Of a stretch of 64,000 bases of DNA, positions 55,067-64,000 are shown piece by piece. Under the pieces are notes generated by a model. That model did no database searches. It was not told the origin of the DNA and saw only the letters and a list, made by a program, of their open reading frames with translations. Position 1 is the first letter of the stretch, and every line of letters begins with the position of its first letter. Both the position numbers and the translations under genes were made by a program. Source of the stretch: Hymenopus coronatus (Eukaryota > Arthropoda > Insecta > Mantodea > Hymenopodidae); the NCBI GenBank assembly GCA_030762935.1, contig CM060895.1, positions 42,026,001 to 42,090,000 of the forward strand, read 5' to 3'.

Positions 55067-55415
55067 AGGGGGCGCCGTAGTCGAGTGGTTGGACCGCTCA
55101 CCTCCCACCTAGGCGGGCCTAGTTCGCTCCCAAGTGCCCATATGTGGGATTTGTGGTGGTCGAAGCGGCGTCTTGGCGGGTTTTCTCCAGGTTCCTCCGG
55201 TTTCCAACAATTGCTCCACCTTCACCTTTCGTATTATTCATTTCGCTTTCATATTATCCACTTCCTCACGTTCATGCCTGGCTATAGGCCGACCACTCAT
55301 TCCAGGTCCTTCATTCTGTGGCTCGTGGCGTTGGCTCACTGACAGGCCTCTGACCCCTAGGCACCCGTTAAAGTTCTTGGGGGTGTCAATACTAAATATG
55401 GGGAGGGTGAGACGA
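55067..55415 (+). repeat. S4 tRNA-derived SINE, full copy
   Basis: Head GGGCGCCGTAGTCGAGTGGTT then GGACCGCTCACCTCCCACC, a body with CATATGTGGGATTTGTGGTGG, CCTCCGGTTTCCAACAATTG, CACTTCCTCACGTTCATGCC and TCTGACCCCTAGGCACCCG, end AATATGGGGAGGGTGAG. It is the longest S4 copy in the window. Confidence 0.82.
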
Positions 55416-55568
55416 CTAAGAAAAGAAAAACGACGATGCGGAGCTAAAAGGCAATTCGACTACTAGATGTGACACGAAGGGTGGGGAACCAGCGTAGAGT
55501 GTGAAAGTCCGTGACACAGAATGTCGGAGAAGGGGGGAATCAAATTTCTTCAAAAATACGAAATAAAC

Positions 55569-55823
55569 TTATGTTGTACCTTTATATCTCTTCCAAACTG
55601 CATAATGGTACACAATGAATGGCAGAATTGAAAATACAAGAAACTTCTCGGAAGGTACCAAATTTTCAAGAATATCTTCTGGGGAAAACAAGATTCTTTT
55701 TGCAACACTGATGTTATTGGAATGAACATTCCTCTGGAAGTTTTGTAACCTCACGTCACTGGATGAGTCAAAAGCATGTGATATTCTCAATGCGTGTGTC
55801 CCTTTCCACATTATTGACGTCAT
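55569..55823 (-). other. candidate first coding exon, unknown membrane protein
   Basis: The minus frame begins with ATG at 55823 (GAGTAATGACG) and reads MTSIMWKGTHALRISHAFDS then SSDVRLQNFQRNVHS, with Arg/Ser-rich, acid-poor character like a mitochondrial presequence. It continues through SPEDILENLVPSEKFLVFSI to a hydrophobic segment FLVFSILPFIVYHYAVW and a basic KRYKG. A donor-like AAAG/GTACAA lies at the end of KRYKG, and the open frame stops three codons later. Composition is coding-like and the sequence is outside all recognised repeats. No family was recognised. A TGACGTCA octamer overlaps the start (55815-55822) and another lies about 170 bp upstream (55992-55999). These are weak signs of a promoter. 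Confidence 0.35.
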
Positions 55824-56680
55824 TACTCTCGACAGATGTGAATGTTGGGGCTTACAAGTAATATGTATTGTTCAAGTTCAAGGCTGTTGAGAAGCATCTG
55901 CTTCTTTCTCAAGTTCACGATTATCTGATAAGATGTATTATACTGGGCCTTCAGATATATTCGGCCTTGAACGCCAGTGGGATTAAATGCTTGACGTCAT
56001 TATTAGTTCACCGCGCCCCTTGTCCCAAAGGGGGGGGGAGGGATACGGAACTGAATCTTTGACTGCATGCATTGTCGACTTCGTAATCAGGTGAATTGGG
56101 CGGTGCAGAACTGTTTATAACCAGTACTTTTTGTTCGTTCTTTACACGCGAGGTGGAAGTGACCGCGGATCACAGAATTTGCAAGGTTGAGGGCTACTTC
56201 TGGAGGAATACGTCACCTATCAGCATAAATGCCGCGATTGCGAGTTTGCGAGACGCAAGCGAATGTTCCAAATGTAAATATTGGAAAGGTACAATACAAG
56301 TCCCATTTCACCAAAGGTGACTTTGAAACTGTTGACGCCCACCCCATCTGCTCATCGTTCGCTAGTCCTCTGCAAGAGGTAATGAATGAGTGATAAACTC
56401 TCTGCCTTGTTTTGACGTAAAGCAAACGACTGGCGGACAAACGACTGGCGGCAAAGGCCAAATAAATCTGAAGACCATATACAGACGTCAGACATCTGCT
56501 AACCTGCTGGAAATTGACAATGAAGAATTATCGAAACGCGACCAGTATTCACCATCCAAAAAATGTGAAGTAGTGTTAAGAATTGGACGTCCATGTATGT
56601 ATAACTTGGAAACTTTACAATTATTAGTGCTTCTGTTTATAATACTTCACCATATATGTGTGTAAATAGAGTATACAGCG
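55824..56680. other. GC-richer unassigned region (possible upstream region)
   Basis: Lies upstream of the candidate minus exon and contains CpG-bearing words (ACACGCGAGG, GACCGCGGATC, GCCGCGATTGCG) rarer elsewhere in the window. Overlapping 74-91 codon frames on both strands lack motifs. It might hold a promoter or be an unrecognised repeat. Confidence 0.3.
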
Positions 56681-57594
56681 GAAGACAACACATAGTACAC
56701 TACGACTACGGGAGTTCTGTTGCACTGCTATCCCCTAGGAGAAAGGGGGCAAAGTGAAGGAACCTCAGGAGGTTACAGGACGCAGGTAGACAGGCCTCAA
56801 ATATGCGAAGAACATCCGCCCCCTTTCTGGAGCTGCGAACGACCCTCAACCAATCAGTCCTCTAATGTCAATGGGGAATAGCTGTTTCTTTTGAGCAACT
56901 ATTCGCGCCATATCTCCGGCACCTTAATGCACCACGAACCCTAGAAGCACACATGAAACTTGAGAAGGAAACAAAAGAATGAAATTGTGATAATACGAAA
57001 CCCCGGCACCAGGGAAAACCAAGATCAGAATGGAACTAAAAGTACAGTCTTTGGTTATAAAATAACGACATGGATTAGCTGTGCAAACAGAACGAGTGAG
57101 AAGCGATACAGGCTATTAGTGAGGGACTACCAAAAATGTTGCACGCCCTAGAAAGCGCTTGGTTGATGCTTTGTGAAGTCGGTATAGACAATTGCCTTTA
57201 AACATTCATTATACTCTGTTTTGGAACACATGCAAAACAGTCTTTCTTATTTTTCATTCATTAATTCTTCATTCGTTCATTTATTCATTCATTATTTCTT
57301 TCTTTCTTTCATTCTTTCTTTCTTATGAGTCATCCCAATTTCCGTTTTCTGCTATAATTTAATCATTCTTTATTAGTTTCATTTCTTTTGCTCCTACAGT
57401 ATATAGGTATATAGGTGTGTGCGGAATGTACTCATTGGAATGCTATCAAACTGTTCCACGAAGAAACACGTGGCTTGCATTATTCTTTGCGAAACTGCTG
57501 GAAGACTTTACTAAACAAAAGAAGTAATAGGCCTGTAGAAACAAGAAATAAATGCAGTACGTGCTCTACAAGCAAGCTATTCTCAAAAACGTAT
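56681..57594. other. unassigned region with TTCA/TTCT microsatellite
   Basis: An inverted CCAAT motif pair of words (CAACCAATCAG) lies near 56857, and an E2F-like TTCGCGCC near 56905. A degenerate TTCA/TTTC tetranucleotide tract spans about 57240-57330. No gene was recognised. Confidence 0.4.
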
Positions 57595-58355
57595 TCGTCT
57601 ATATCTACTCCATGCTAATCGGCATAAACATTAGCAGATCTTATTGTTTGGTACTTTATAAGTAGAAAAGAAATAAGGAAATACACTAGGCTAAGCGATA
57701 ATCAAATCTTTTAAAAGCTGATGGTGTGTGATGAAATTCGATTCTCTTTGCATTGCCAGAAGGAAAACAAAAGAGACAGGAATCACAAATTCCGATTGAG
57801 AAAAGTGTATTTTCAAATTGAAATCTATAATAAGGTATATCTCGGATATGGTTAACTCCGCACACAAAACATGTATATGACGTAAATTGTGTGTTTCAAT
57901 GAGGTCTACATTTTTTGTGCAGTAAGGTTTTGTCAAATGCTATCCAGAATGAAGAGGTCTTCACAGGTTATTTTCAAAAAATGTAAGAGCTACATTTTAT
58001 TTGTCATTAAATATCTTTAATATACAGCATTTTAATCAAAATCGTTTGAGCAATCTTAAAACACTCAACATTTTCTAATTTTTTCCGTTTAAAGTGTAGT
58101 TTTGAAGAGGAGAGGTTTTCTTGAAAAGCTTCGTGTCGCATCCTTAGAAGTTGCTGTACTTAAATATCAAGTTAGTTTTTGAGTAATCATATTCACAGAC
58201 ACACGGACACACGTGGATATTTTTCTAAATATGCTGTTTTTATACGGGGGTTCCTAAAACGCATATTTCAAGTGGAATGTTGAATCTAATTTTTGGGTGA
58301 TGTGCAATATTTTCTCTACCTACGTATATACTATGTATTAATTGGAGAATGTAAA
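57595..58355 (-). repeat. PHR near-full copy
   Basis: From inside the tail module (CCATGCTAATCGGCATAAAC) to head CGTATATACTATGTATTAATTG then GGAGAATGTAAAAATTC. It belongs to the subfamily with AGGAAAACAAAAGAGACAGG. About 70 bp near the GTAAACCG block are deleted. Confidence 0.85.
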
Positions 58356-58544
58356 AATTCAAGATGCTAAAGTTTGCAATGGCAAAGTTCCTGTGACAAA
58401 GGCAATGTTCGTTTTCCGCAACCCTAAATTCCATTACAGGTAACCCTGCCTCAAATCGAAAAAATATTATACCGTTATAACAAGTTTTAACCGCTTTGTG
58501 ATTGATTTTTACTCACCAGCCTTGTGTAGAATAGAAGTTAGAAA

Positions 58545-58645
58545 GGCAGAATCCGACTGCAAAATCCAATGCCATAATTTGAAATTCCGGCTTTCCTCCG
58601 GTTGCTCTTAGCAGCTGAACTATTATTGCAACATGTCGAGAAGAC
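58545..58645 (-). repeat. S7 tRNA-derived SINE, minus
   Basis: On the plus strand: AGGCAGAATCCGACTGC (reversed tail), CAAAATCCAATGCCATAATTTG, CTCCGGTTGCTCTTAGCAGC (reversed A-box half). It matches the copies at 11235 and 59868. Confidence 0.6.
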
Positions 58646-58964
58646 ATGTGCGTCAGTTGTGGAATTTAATATTATGACTTGATATGTTTGAACCCAAATG
58701 TTTGACTACAGCAGCTTCCAACCACATTAGCAATTTTAGTCCGAGATTATACAACAGATTGATAAAAGAGTGGCCAAATTTGCAGCAGCTTTAAATTAAA
58801 AAAAAAAACACAATTAAAAATATTATCAGGAAAAATGAGGTGTATTGAAAATTATTTTTTGTATATTTCATTCATCGTTGGGTTATAATTGTTTTCTAAA
58901 CTTTTGTGTTTAAGTATATGTAAATTCAATACAATTAAAACTATATATTTATTTCATACTGAAG

Positions 58965-59180
58965 GGCCGAGCGACTCCCCGAAGGCTCTAATAATAGAGC
59001 GTACGGGCACAATAGCTGGACAAACAAAGGTCTTTGTGTGCTTTCGTACAAAACATTCGCGAGTGCTCTTTACTGCTAGTGATTTCCTGTAATTTCTGGG
59101 TCTGGAACTTTCGGAGCCCGGCTGGGACTATATAAGGGGCCGACAAGTACCGGTGCGGGTGAATTTAGTGAGTGACGAAT
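58965..59180 (+). promoter_or_regulatory. heat-shock-type promoter
   Basis: A TATA box CTATATAAGG (59128-59136) lies about 16 bases after a heat shock element built on GAAnnTTC (GAA 59105-59107, TTC 59110-59112), flanked by near-matches GTC and AGC in the correct 5-base rhythm. Further upstream are CCCCGAAGGCTC (about 58976), a GCTCTA/TAGAGC inverted repeat and TTCGTACAAAACATTCGCG. The G/C-rich stretch around TATA differs from the AT-rich surroundings. The start site would fall near 59160 (GTGAATTTAGTGAGTGACG). The layout resembles insect hsp70 promoters. No hsp70 coding sequence follows in the window: after about 150 bp an S8 SINE begins. Confidence 0.6.
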
Positions 59181-59314
59181 GCTAAAAAGGCGACTCAGTT
59201 AATTATCAAAAGTGTCACGTTTTGTATTACATTGACTGCTCTAGTGACGTATAAAGTAAATTTAACAGAAACTGGTGTTCTTATTTGTGAGAATATTGTG
59301 TTTGTCACAATATA
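59160..59314 (+). other. possible 5' leader downstream of the heat-shock promoter
   Basis: A-rich leader-like sequence without an ATG-led frame (CTAAAAAGGCGACTC, ATTATCAAAAGTGTC, AAATTTAACAGAAACTGG). It ends in an 8-bp inverted repeat ATATTGTG/CACAATAT (59293-59313) at the border of the SINE. Whether it is transcribed is unknown. Confidence 0.3.
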
Positions 59315-59670
59315 TTAGTTAATTTTCTGTAACTCCTAAGCGGAGCATTGTTGCGATGTTTCCTTGAATGGGTTTGAATTTATAGTTCGTGAGTTCGCCA
59401 CTATGCACCATGGTGACAAGGGATCAGCTCGTCCTCCACAAATGGCACTGTAGGAAGAAATCACACTTAATGCAAAAGGGTGGAATATTGCCCAGAAACC
59501 TTCTTCTTTCAAGGTATGGGGTTCTTTTAGGTGCAAGTAAACATTACATGCTATGCTACGGATTTTTTACGTCCAAAAGAGTTCATCACCCTCCGCCAGT
59601 AGTGAACCTGCAATATTGATATTTGGAGGTTAGCATGATAACCACTACACCACAGAAGGCGACTTGTCAC
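59315..59670 (-). repeat. S8 tRNA-derived SINE, minus orientation
   Basis: Matches 9505-9870: GTTAATTTTCTGTAACTCC, TTGCGATGTTTCCTTGA, CCACTATGCACCATGGTGAC, CCCAGAAACCTTCTTC. The tRNA-like head is at the right: GGTTAGCATGATAACCACTA then CACCACAGAAGG, which reads on the minus strand as a good A-box start (GGTGTAGTGGTTATCATGC). Confidence 0.78.
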
Positions 59671-59867
59671 AATGCATAATCATTTTTTTTACTGATATAT
59701 AATTGTGCATTATATTTTTATGTATACACTAGTACGCTGTATTATATACTTGCTTGATTTGAATCCCCTGAACACGAGATTGTCTCATTCAAGGGCAATG
59801 CTGAAACACTGTTTATTTCATCATCTATGTAACAGTAACTAGCAAATAAACAAACGTCAGCATATTA

Positions 59868-59955
59868 CCATAGTAGCTCAGTTGGTAAAAGCAACCGGAT
59901 GGAAACGGAAATCCGTGGTTCAAATTCCGACTATGGCATTGAATTTTTTAGTCTG
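59868..59955 (+). repeat. S7 tRNA-derived SINE, best copy
   Basis: A tRNA-like head CCATAGTAGCTCAGTTGGTA to TCCGACTATGG closes a 7-bp acceptor-like stem, with A box TAGCTCAGTTGG and B box GGTTCAAATTCC. The family tail follows (CATTGAATTTTTTAGTCTG, ATTCTGC). The anticodon arm is imperfect, so it is a SINE rather than a tRNA gene. Confidence 0.65.
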
Positions 59956-62009
59956 ATTCTGCTTGACTAACTGCTTGCTCACGCAGTCATTGTGGAGGCC
60001 CACCGTTTACTGTTGGTGCTAGTCAATGCGGTTTATTTGTTTTTAATATGTCAACGAAAAGAAAGCACCGAACAGAAAACCTAATTTGTTTATCAGTAAT
60101 TAACATTACAGTTTTTTCCTATTAAATACAAGGGATATGTGATTAAATGAAAATTTTGGCTAGAAAAAGGTATTAAATTTTAAATTCTATACAGCATATT
60201 TTATATTTTGAAAAACAATCAGTAAGATAGCCCTAATGAATGATACCACTTAATTATATTTAGTAGGTAGTAAAAGATGTACAGAATAAGCCAAATTTTA
60301 TTTCCTTAGATTGAATAGTTTAGGAGCTGAGTTTACCAAAATTTTGCATATTTAACATGCTCCCCTTAATCCTTAGAAATTACTGTACCTATACATCACG
60401 ACATTGCCCCGTGTGAGGGCTCCAACTCAACAAAAATATACTACACGAACACTTAGGATGATGTTGCTAATATAAAAGTCAAGAGACGCAATGAATTCAT
60501 GGCACTTTGATGGGACGGTTTCACTGAAAAGACTGATCAACGCCTACGTTATAAAGCTCAAGGCAAATTGCAAGAACAATTTTTCTTCTAAGAGACGAAA
60601 AGGTAGAAGAGCTTTCTTGAACTAGAGAATATAAAAGATGTGACATTGAGGTATCTGGAGAACTCATTTGACAGATTAAGAGTGGAACAAACATGAAATA
60701 TTCCGAATGAAACTGGTATGGACTGGAAAGGCAGAAGTCAGCTAGGTATTTCCACAAGAAGCAACTAACCATAGTAAACATAATAGAAAGTACATCAGAG
60801 GGAAGAAGAATGGGAATGTTTTAGTCTCTGAGCAGTCATATTGATGGATATGTTTAATCATTCAGAACGTTATCTTGAATTTACCATAAACCGACATCAA
60901 ACTCGAACTAATCAAGTTTAAACAATTAGGCTGCTATGTCCAGTGTCGTTTCGAACAATCTGTATAACGCAAATTTGATGTTCATTATACCAGGTGGTTC
61001 ACCTGTCCCTTATTATTTTTGGAGATAGGCAGCACTTCATACTCTAAAAGCAATAAGGTCGAAATTACCGTGCTTGTCGACCATTTGGTAACCACGCAAA
61101 TCTAGCCTGCTTTTCATAGGAAAATAGACCTTAGCAGCAATAGTTACGTCCATTCCAAAAGCATGCGCTTAATAACTCCTGTTACAGTACATGTTATATC
61201 AATAGGATCGCTGTCATACGTAAATTATAATGAATGAAGGTTAAACGAATGGCTTAAGCTACAAAACGGAGTCGCACAACAGTTATAAAGAGATTAGAAG
61301 GGAGAGGGAGACATGTGTGATACTTTACCTACAAATTTTAACTGAAAAAGCGGGCGCAACGATTGTAGCTCAACTGGTTGATTTCGTGTTCCCTCATCAC
61401 CTCCAGCGTGTCAGCGTTTCGGGTCCCACAGTCTGCGTGCACTTATTTTCTTCTCTATGTGTTATGCATCAAGAGTTAGTTCAGTGTTTGTCACACTAGT
61501 AAAGATAGGTGTAAACTAAAAGGTATACGAATTAAAAACAAACGGCTGTTCATTTTACGTGTTCTTCAGTTTTGGATCTTTAATTTTCATTCTAGTTGTT
61601 TAGAAAAAGAAACTTCACTAAGACTTTAAATAATACTGGACAGATAAAGTTAGAATAAACATAAATAAAGAGAACAATAAAAGAAATAAATAAGTAAATT
61701 AACAAATGTTCTGATATCCCATCTAGCTTTGTGCCAAATCAGGAAGAAAAAAAGTGGGAGGGATTGTCAACGTTTTGTAAAATTCGAACCTAAATCGAGC
61801 ATCTTGGAACTCAAATTAACACCGCGCGTTAACCAAATTCGCTACTGTTTAGCTATAACTTGCAGCGCCAACGTCTATAATATTGGTATGCAGAAGATGG
61901 GTCTCGGGAACAATGTTTTCAGGTTAGACTATAATCTGCGGGTTGCATAAAACCAGAGAATTAGAGACAGGTGAGCCACCTTGTATATGTACACCCATGA
62001 AGCGTTTTT
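59956..62009. other. unassigned region
   Basis: Two kilobases with no recognised repeat. The minus frame at 60521-60781 (86 codons) and others lack motifs. A-box-like TTGTAGCTCAACTGGTTG near 61363 and a reversed B-box-like AAAATTCGAACC near 61779 may be SINE-head remnants. Confidence 0.4.
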
Positions 62010-62905
62010 TACTTTTTATGCACGTACTATGTACATTGTGTATAGAGAAAGTATTGTGTTGCACCCAAAAATTCGATACCGAGATTTCACCGGAAATACA
62101 TGTTTTGGGACTCCCTGAATCCGAAAAAGCATTTATAGAAAAAAAGGCCTTTCTGTGTCTGTGGACAGCGTAGCTCAAAAACGAAAAGTCCATTAAATAC
62201 CAAACTTCGTAGGTATTTAACTTTGGTATCTTCCAAGGATGCGACACGAAGATTTTCATGAAAATCCCTCACCCCAAACTACCTATATGGAACATTTTTC
62301 GAAATTTTGAATTTCTTAATTGCTCTAACGATTTTGGTTAAAATACCTTATGTATAAGATATTTTTATGACAAACGAAATGTATATCTTGAAATTTCTGG
62401 GAATAGCTTCTGAAGATCTCTTTATTCTGGATGGCTTTTATATAACTGGCAAACCGTAGGAGATACACAAAAACTTACTACACAAAAAAGTAGATCTCAT
62501 TAAAACACACAATTTATGTCATATACATTTTTTTTCGAGATATTCCGGATTATTGGTTTCAATTTTAAGCCACAAACTTTTCTCAAACAGGAAGGAAGAC
62601 ATCTTCCTTCTCGTTTCTCGTTTGTTTACTCATAGCAAGTAAAGAGATTAGAATTTCAATTGTTTCGCATATCGACCGGCTTTTAAAGGAAAAGATTATC
62701 GCTTTAGCCCGTGCATTTTCAATAACTAGGGCAATAATCCCTTCTACTTACAAGGAAGACTAGTAATAAGACTAACCCTGGTTATGTTAATCTTGACTAG
62801 CATGATGTAGATAACAGATTAAAGTTTTGAATAAAAGGTGTGTTTACCGAACAGCTAGAAAAGTCATGTGAATGGAACACAACATGTTTTTTTTAAAAAT
62901 ATTTA
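62010..62905 (+). repeat. PHR full-length copy
   Basis: Head ACTTTTTATGCACGTACTATG and TGTATAGAGAAAGTATTG, a doubled CTTCGTAGGTATTTAACTTTG in the centre, and the subfamily tail with TCTCAAACAGGAAGG and TTTGTTTACTC. It ends GTGAATGGAACACAACATG plus a T run. Confidence 0.92.
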
Positions 62906-63195
62906 AAAATAATATAAAATTTCAGCAATAAAATACACGATACCTTATTCACTCAAACGTTATTCAAGGGACAGAGGGCATGAAATGATCATGTGTTGTG
63001 TTATGTTTTGTACTGCTGAGAGTTTATCCCATTATGCTAAATTTTTAAAGTAGAATTAACTAGACCTTTGAAGGACGCCCAGATCATTACAGAGAGGCAC
63101 CTCTAGGCATTCCCGTGAGTTGGACATGCTCTTTATTCTAAAGTAAGTTTATTCCAACACGACTGACTAGAGCGAATGTGCCCTGTTAATAAAAA

Positions 63196-64000
63196 TCTTA
63201 CATGTTCTATTCACATGACTTTCTTTACCTTCTCTACTAATAAATTCTTACAAAATTTATTTTGCTTACTACTTAATGGTAATTGAGATAAATATTAGCA
63301 GAATGATCTTATTATTTATTTCCTTATAAATAGAAGGGAACGAAGAGAATACACTAGGCTAAAGCGATAGTCAAATGTTTTAAAAGTTGAGATATGCGAT
63401 TGTCATTGAAATTCGCTTCTTTGCGTGGCCAGGAGTAAAACAAAAGAAACAGGAATGACTTTTTTTTTAGGTTAACGTCCTTTAACCTGGTTGGCCATAT
63501 CGGACGATGAATGAAATCGGTGAAATGATGCTCAAATGATCTCGGGGTCCATGGAGCTCAAAGTCACTCGATATTCGTCTACTCAGGATAAGGGAAAACC
63601 CCGGAAAACCCTTTCCGGGTAACTCACCCTAAACGAGATTCGAACTCACGACCTGTTGAATGTGATGCAGATACGCTACCATCACATACCCAGGCGGGCA
63701 GCAATGACTTTTTGTTTGAGAATAGTATAAGTATTTTAAAATTGAAACCCTTGACACGGAGCATCTCACAAATCGTTAACTCTATTGTGTTTTAACAAGA
63801 ATCAAGTTTGTTGTAAATTTGTGTCTATCTCTTACGGTTTACCATTTATACAAAAGTCACCCTGAATGCAGAAGTCTTCTGAGGCTATTTCAAAAAATTT
63901 CAAGATATACATTTCATTTGTCATGAAAATATCTTAAACATATGGTATTTTAATCAAAATATTACAGCCATTTTTGTGAAAATACACATTTTTGAAAATG
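63196..64000 (-). repeat. PHR copy split by an S5 SINE, cut by the window end
   Basis: Tail TTACATGTTCTATTCACATG, AAACAAAAGAAACAGGAATGAC, then the SINE, then AATGACTTTTTGTTTGAG and the rest of the family to the last base of the window (GAAAATACACATTTTTG). The head lies outside. Confidence 0.88.
63467..63703 (-). repeat. S5 tRNA-derived SINE with target-site duplication
   Basis: Left (3') end AGGTTAACGTCCTTTAACC, body GAAATCGGTGAAATGATGC and ATGATCTCGGGGTCC, right (5') end ACGAGATTCGAACTCACGACC (reversed B box), ACCCAGGCGGGC. It is flanked by direct repeats AATGACTTTTT inside the PHR copy. Confidence 0.85.

Noticed and set aside
59868..59940. Functional tRNA gene
   Set aside because: Acceptor-like stem and A/B boxes exist, but the anticodon arm does not fold well and the S7 family tail follows, so it is a SINE head.

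Overview
The window looks like transposon-dense, AT-rich DNA from an animal genome, most likely an arthropod. The basis for this is: several degenerate Tc1/mariner elements with HTH and DDE-type transposases, many short tRNA-derived retroposons with pol III A/B-box heads, abundant microsatellites, an animal-type tRNA-Gly(GCC), and no operons or bacterial gene spacing. The species cannot be fixed from the sequence alone. No intact cellular protein-coding gene was recognised. The only long reading frames belong to broken transposases. Three short AT-balanced frames with splice-like borders are listed as low-confidence candidate exons.

The dominant feature is one unnamed, apparently non-coding repeat, here called PHR (palindrome-head repeat), about 0.85-0.9 kb long. 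About 37 full or partial segments in both orientations cover roughly a third of the window (hand estimate about 22 kb). Its head is an imperfect palindrome of about 40 bp around ACTATGTACATAGT, and its tail ends with GGAACACATCAGA plus a T-run. ACTTTCTCTAC at the head and GTAGAGAAAGT near the tail form a subterminal inverted repeat. Copies often abut, share heads in inverted pairs, or carry an extra tandem copy of the roughly 0.25-0.33 kb tail module.

Layout. 0-29 kb: PHR copies alternating with SINEs and fragments of Tigger/pogo-like and Tc1-like transposases. 29.3-30.6 kb: a TA-flanked mariner-like element with a decayed transposase. 31.5-32.4 kb: a second mariner-like element on the minus strand with TIRs of about 90 bp and an internal deletion. 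36.0-38.5 kb: a DD41D-spaced mariner-like element whose left end was invaded by an 885-bp fold-back mariner derivative with arms of about 265 bp; the derivative still carries an open frame for the DNA-binding half of a transposase. 45-46 kb and 55 kb: S4-type SINEs. 47.6-49.7 kb: a tandem segmental duplication of about 1.05 kb. 50.4-53.0 kb: an array of degenerate tRNA-Gly copies, with one intact gene at 52883-52953. 53.3-53.5 kb: a hAT transposase C-terminal remnant. 59.0-59.25 kb: a strong heat-shock-type promoter with no recognisable gene behind it. 60-62 kb: no recognised feature.

The genes do not form a pathway. The window is a record of nested insertions (SINE in PHR, mariner in mariner), tandem and inverted duplication, and decay. 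S1-S9, R10 and PHR are working labels made for this window. Repeat borders are hand-aligned and may be off by 5-20 bases.
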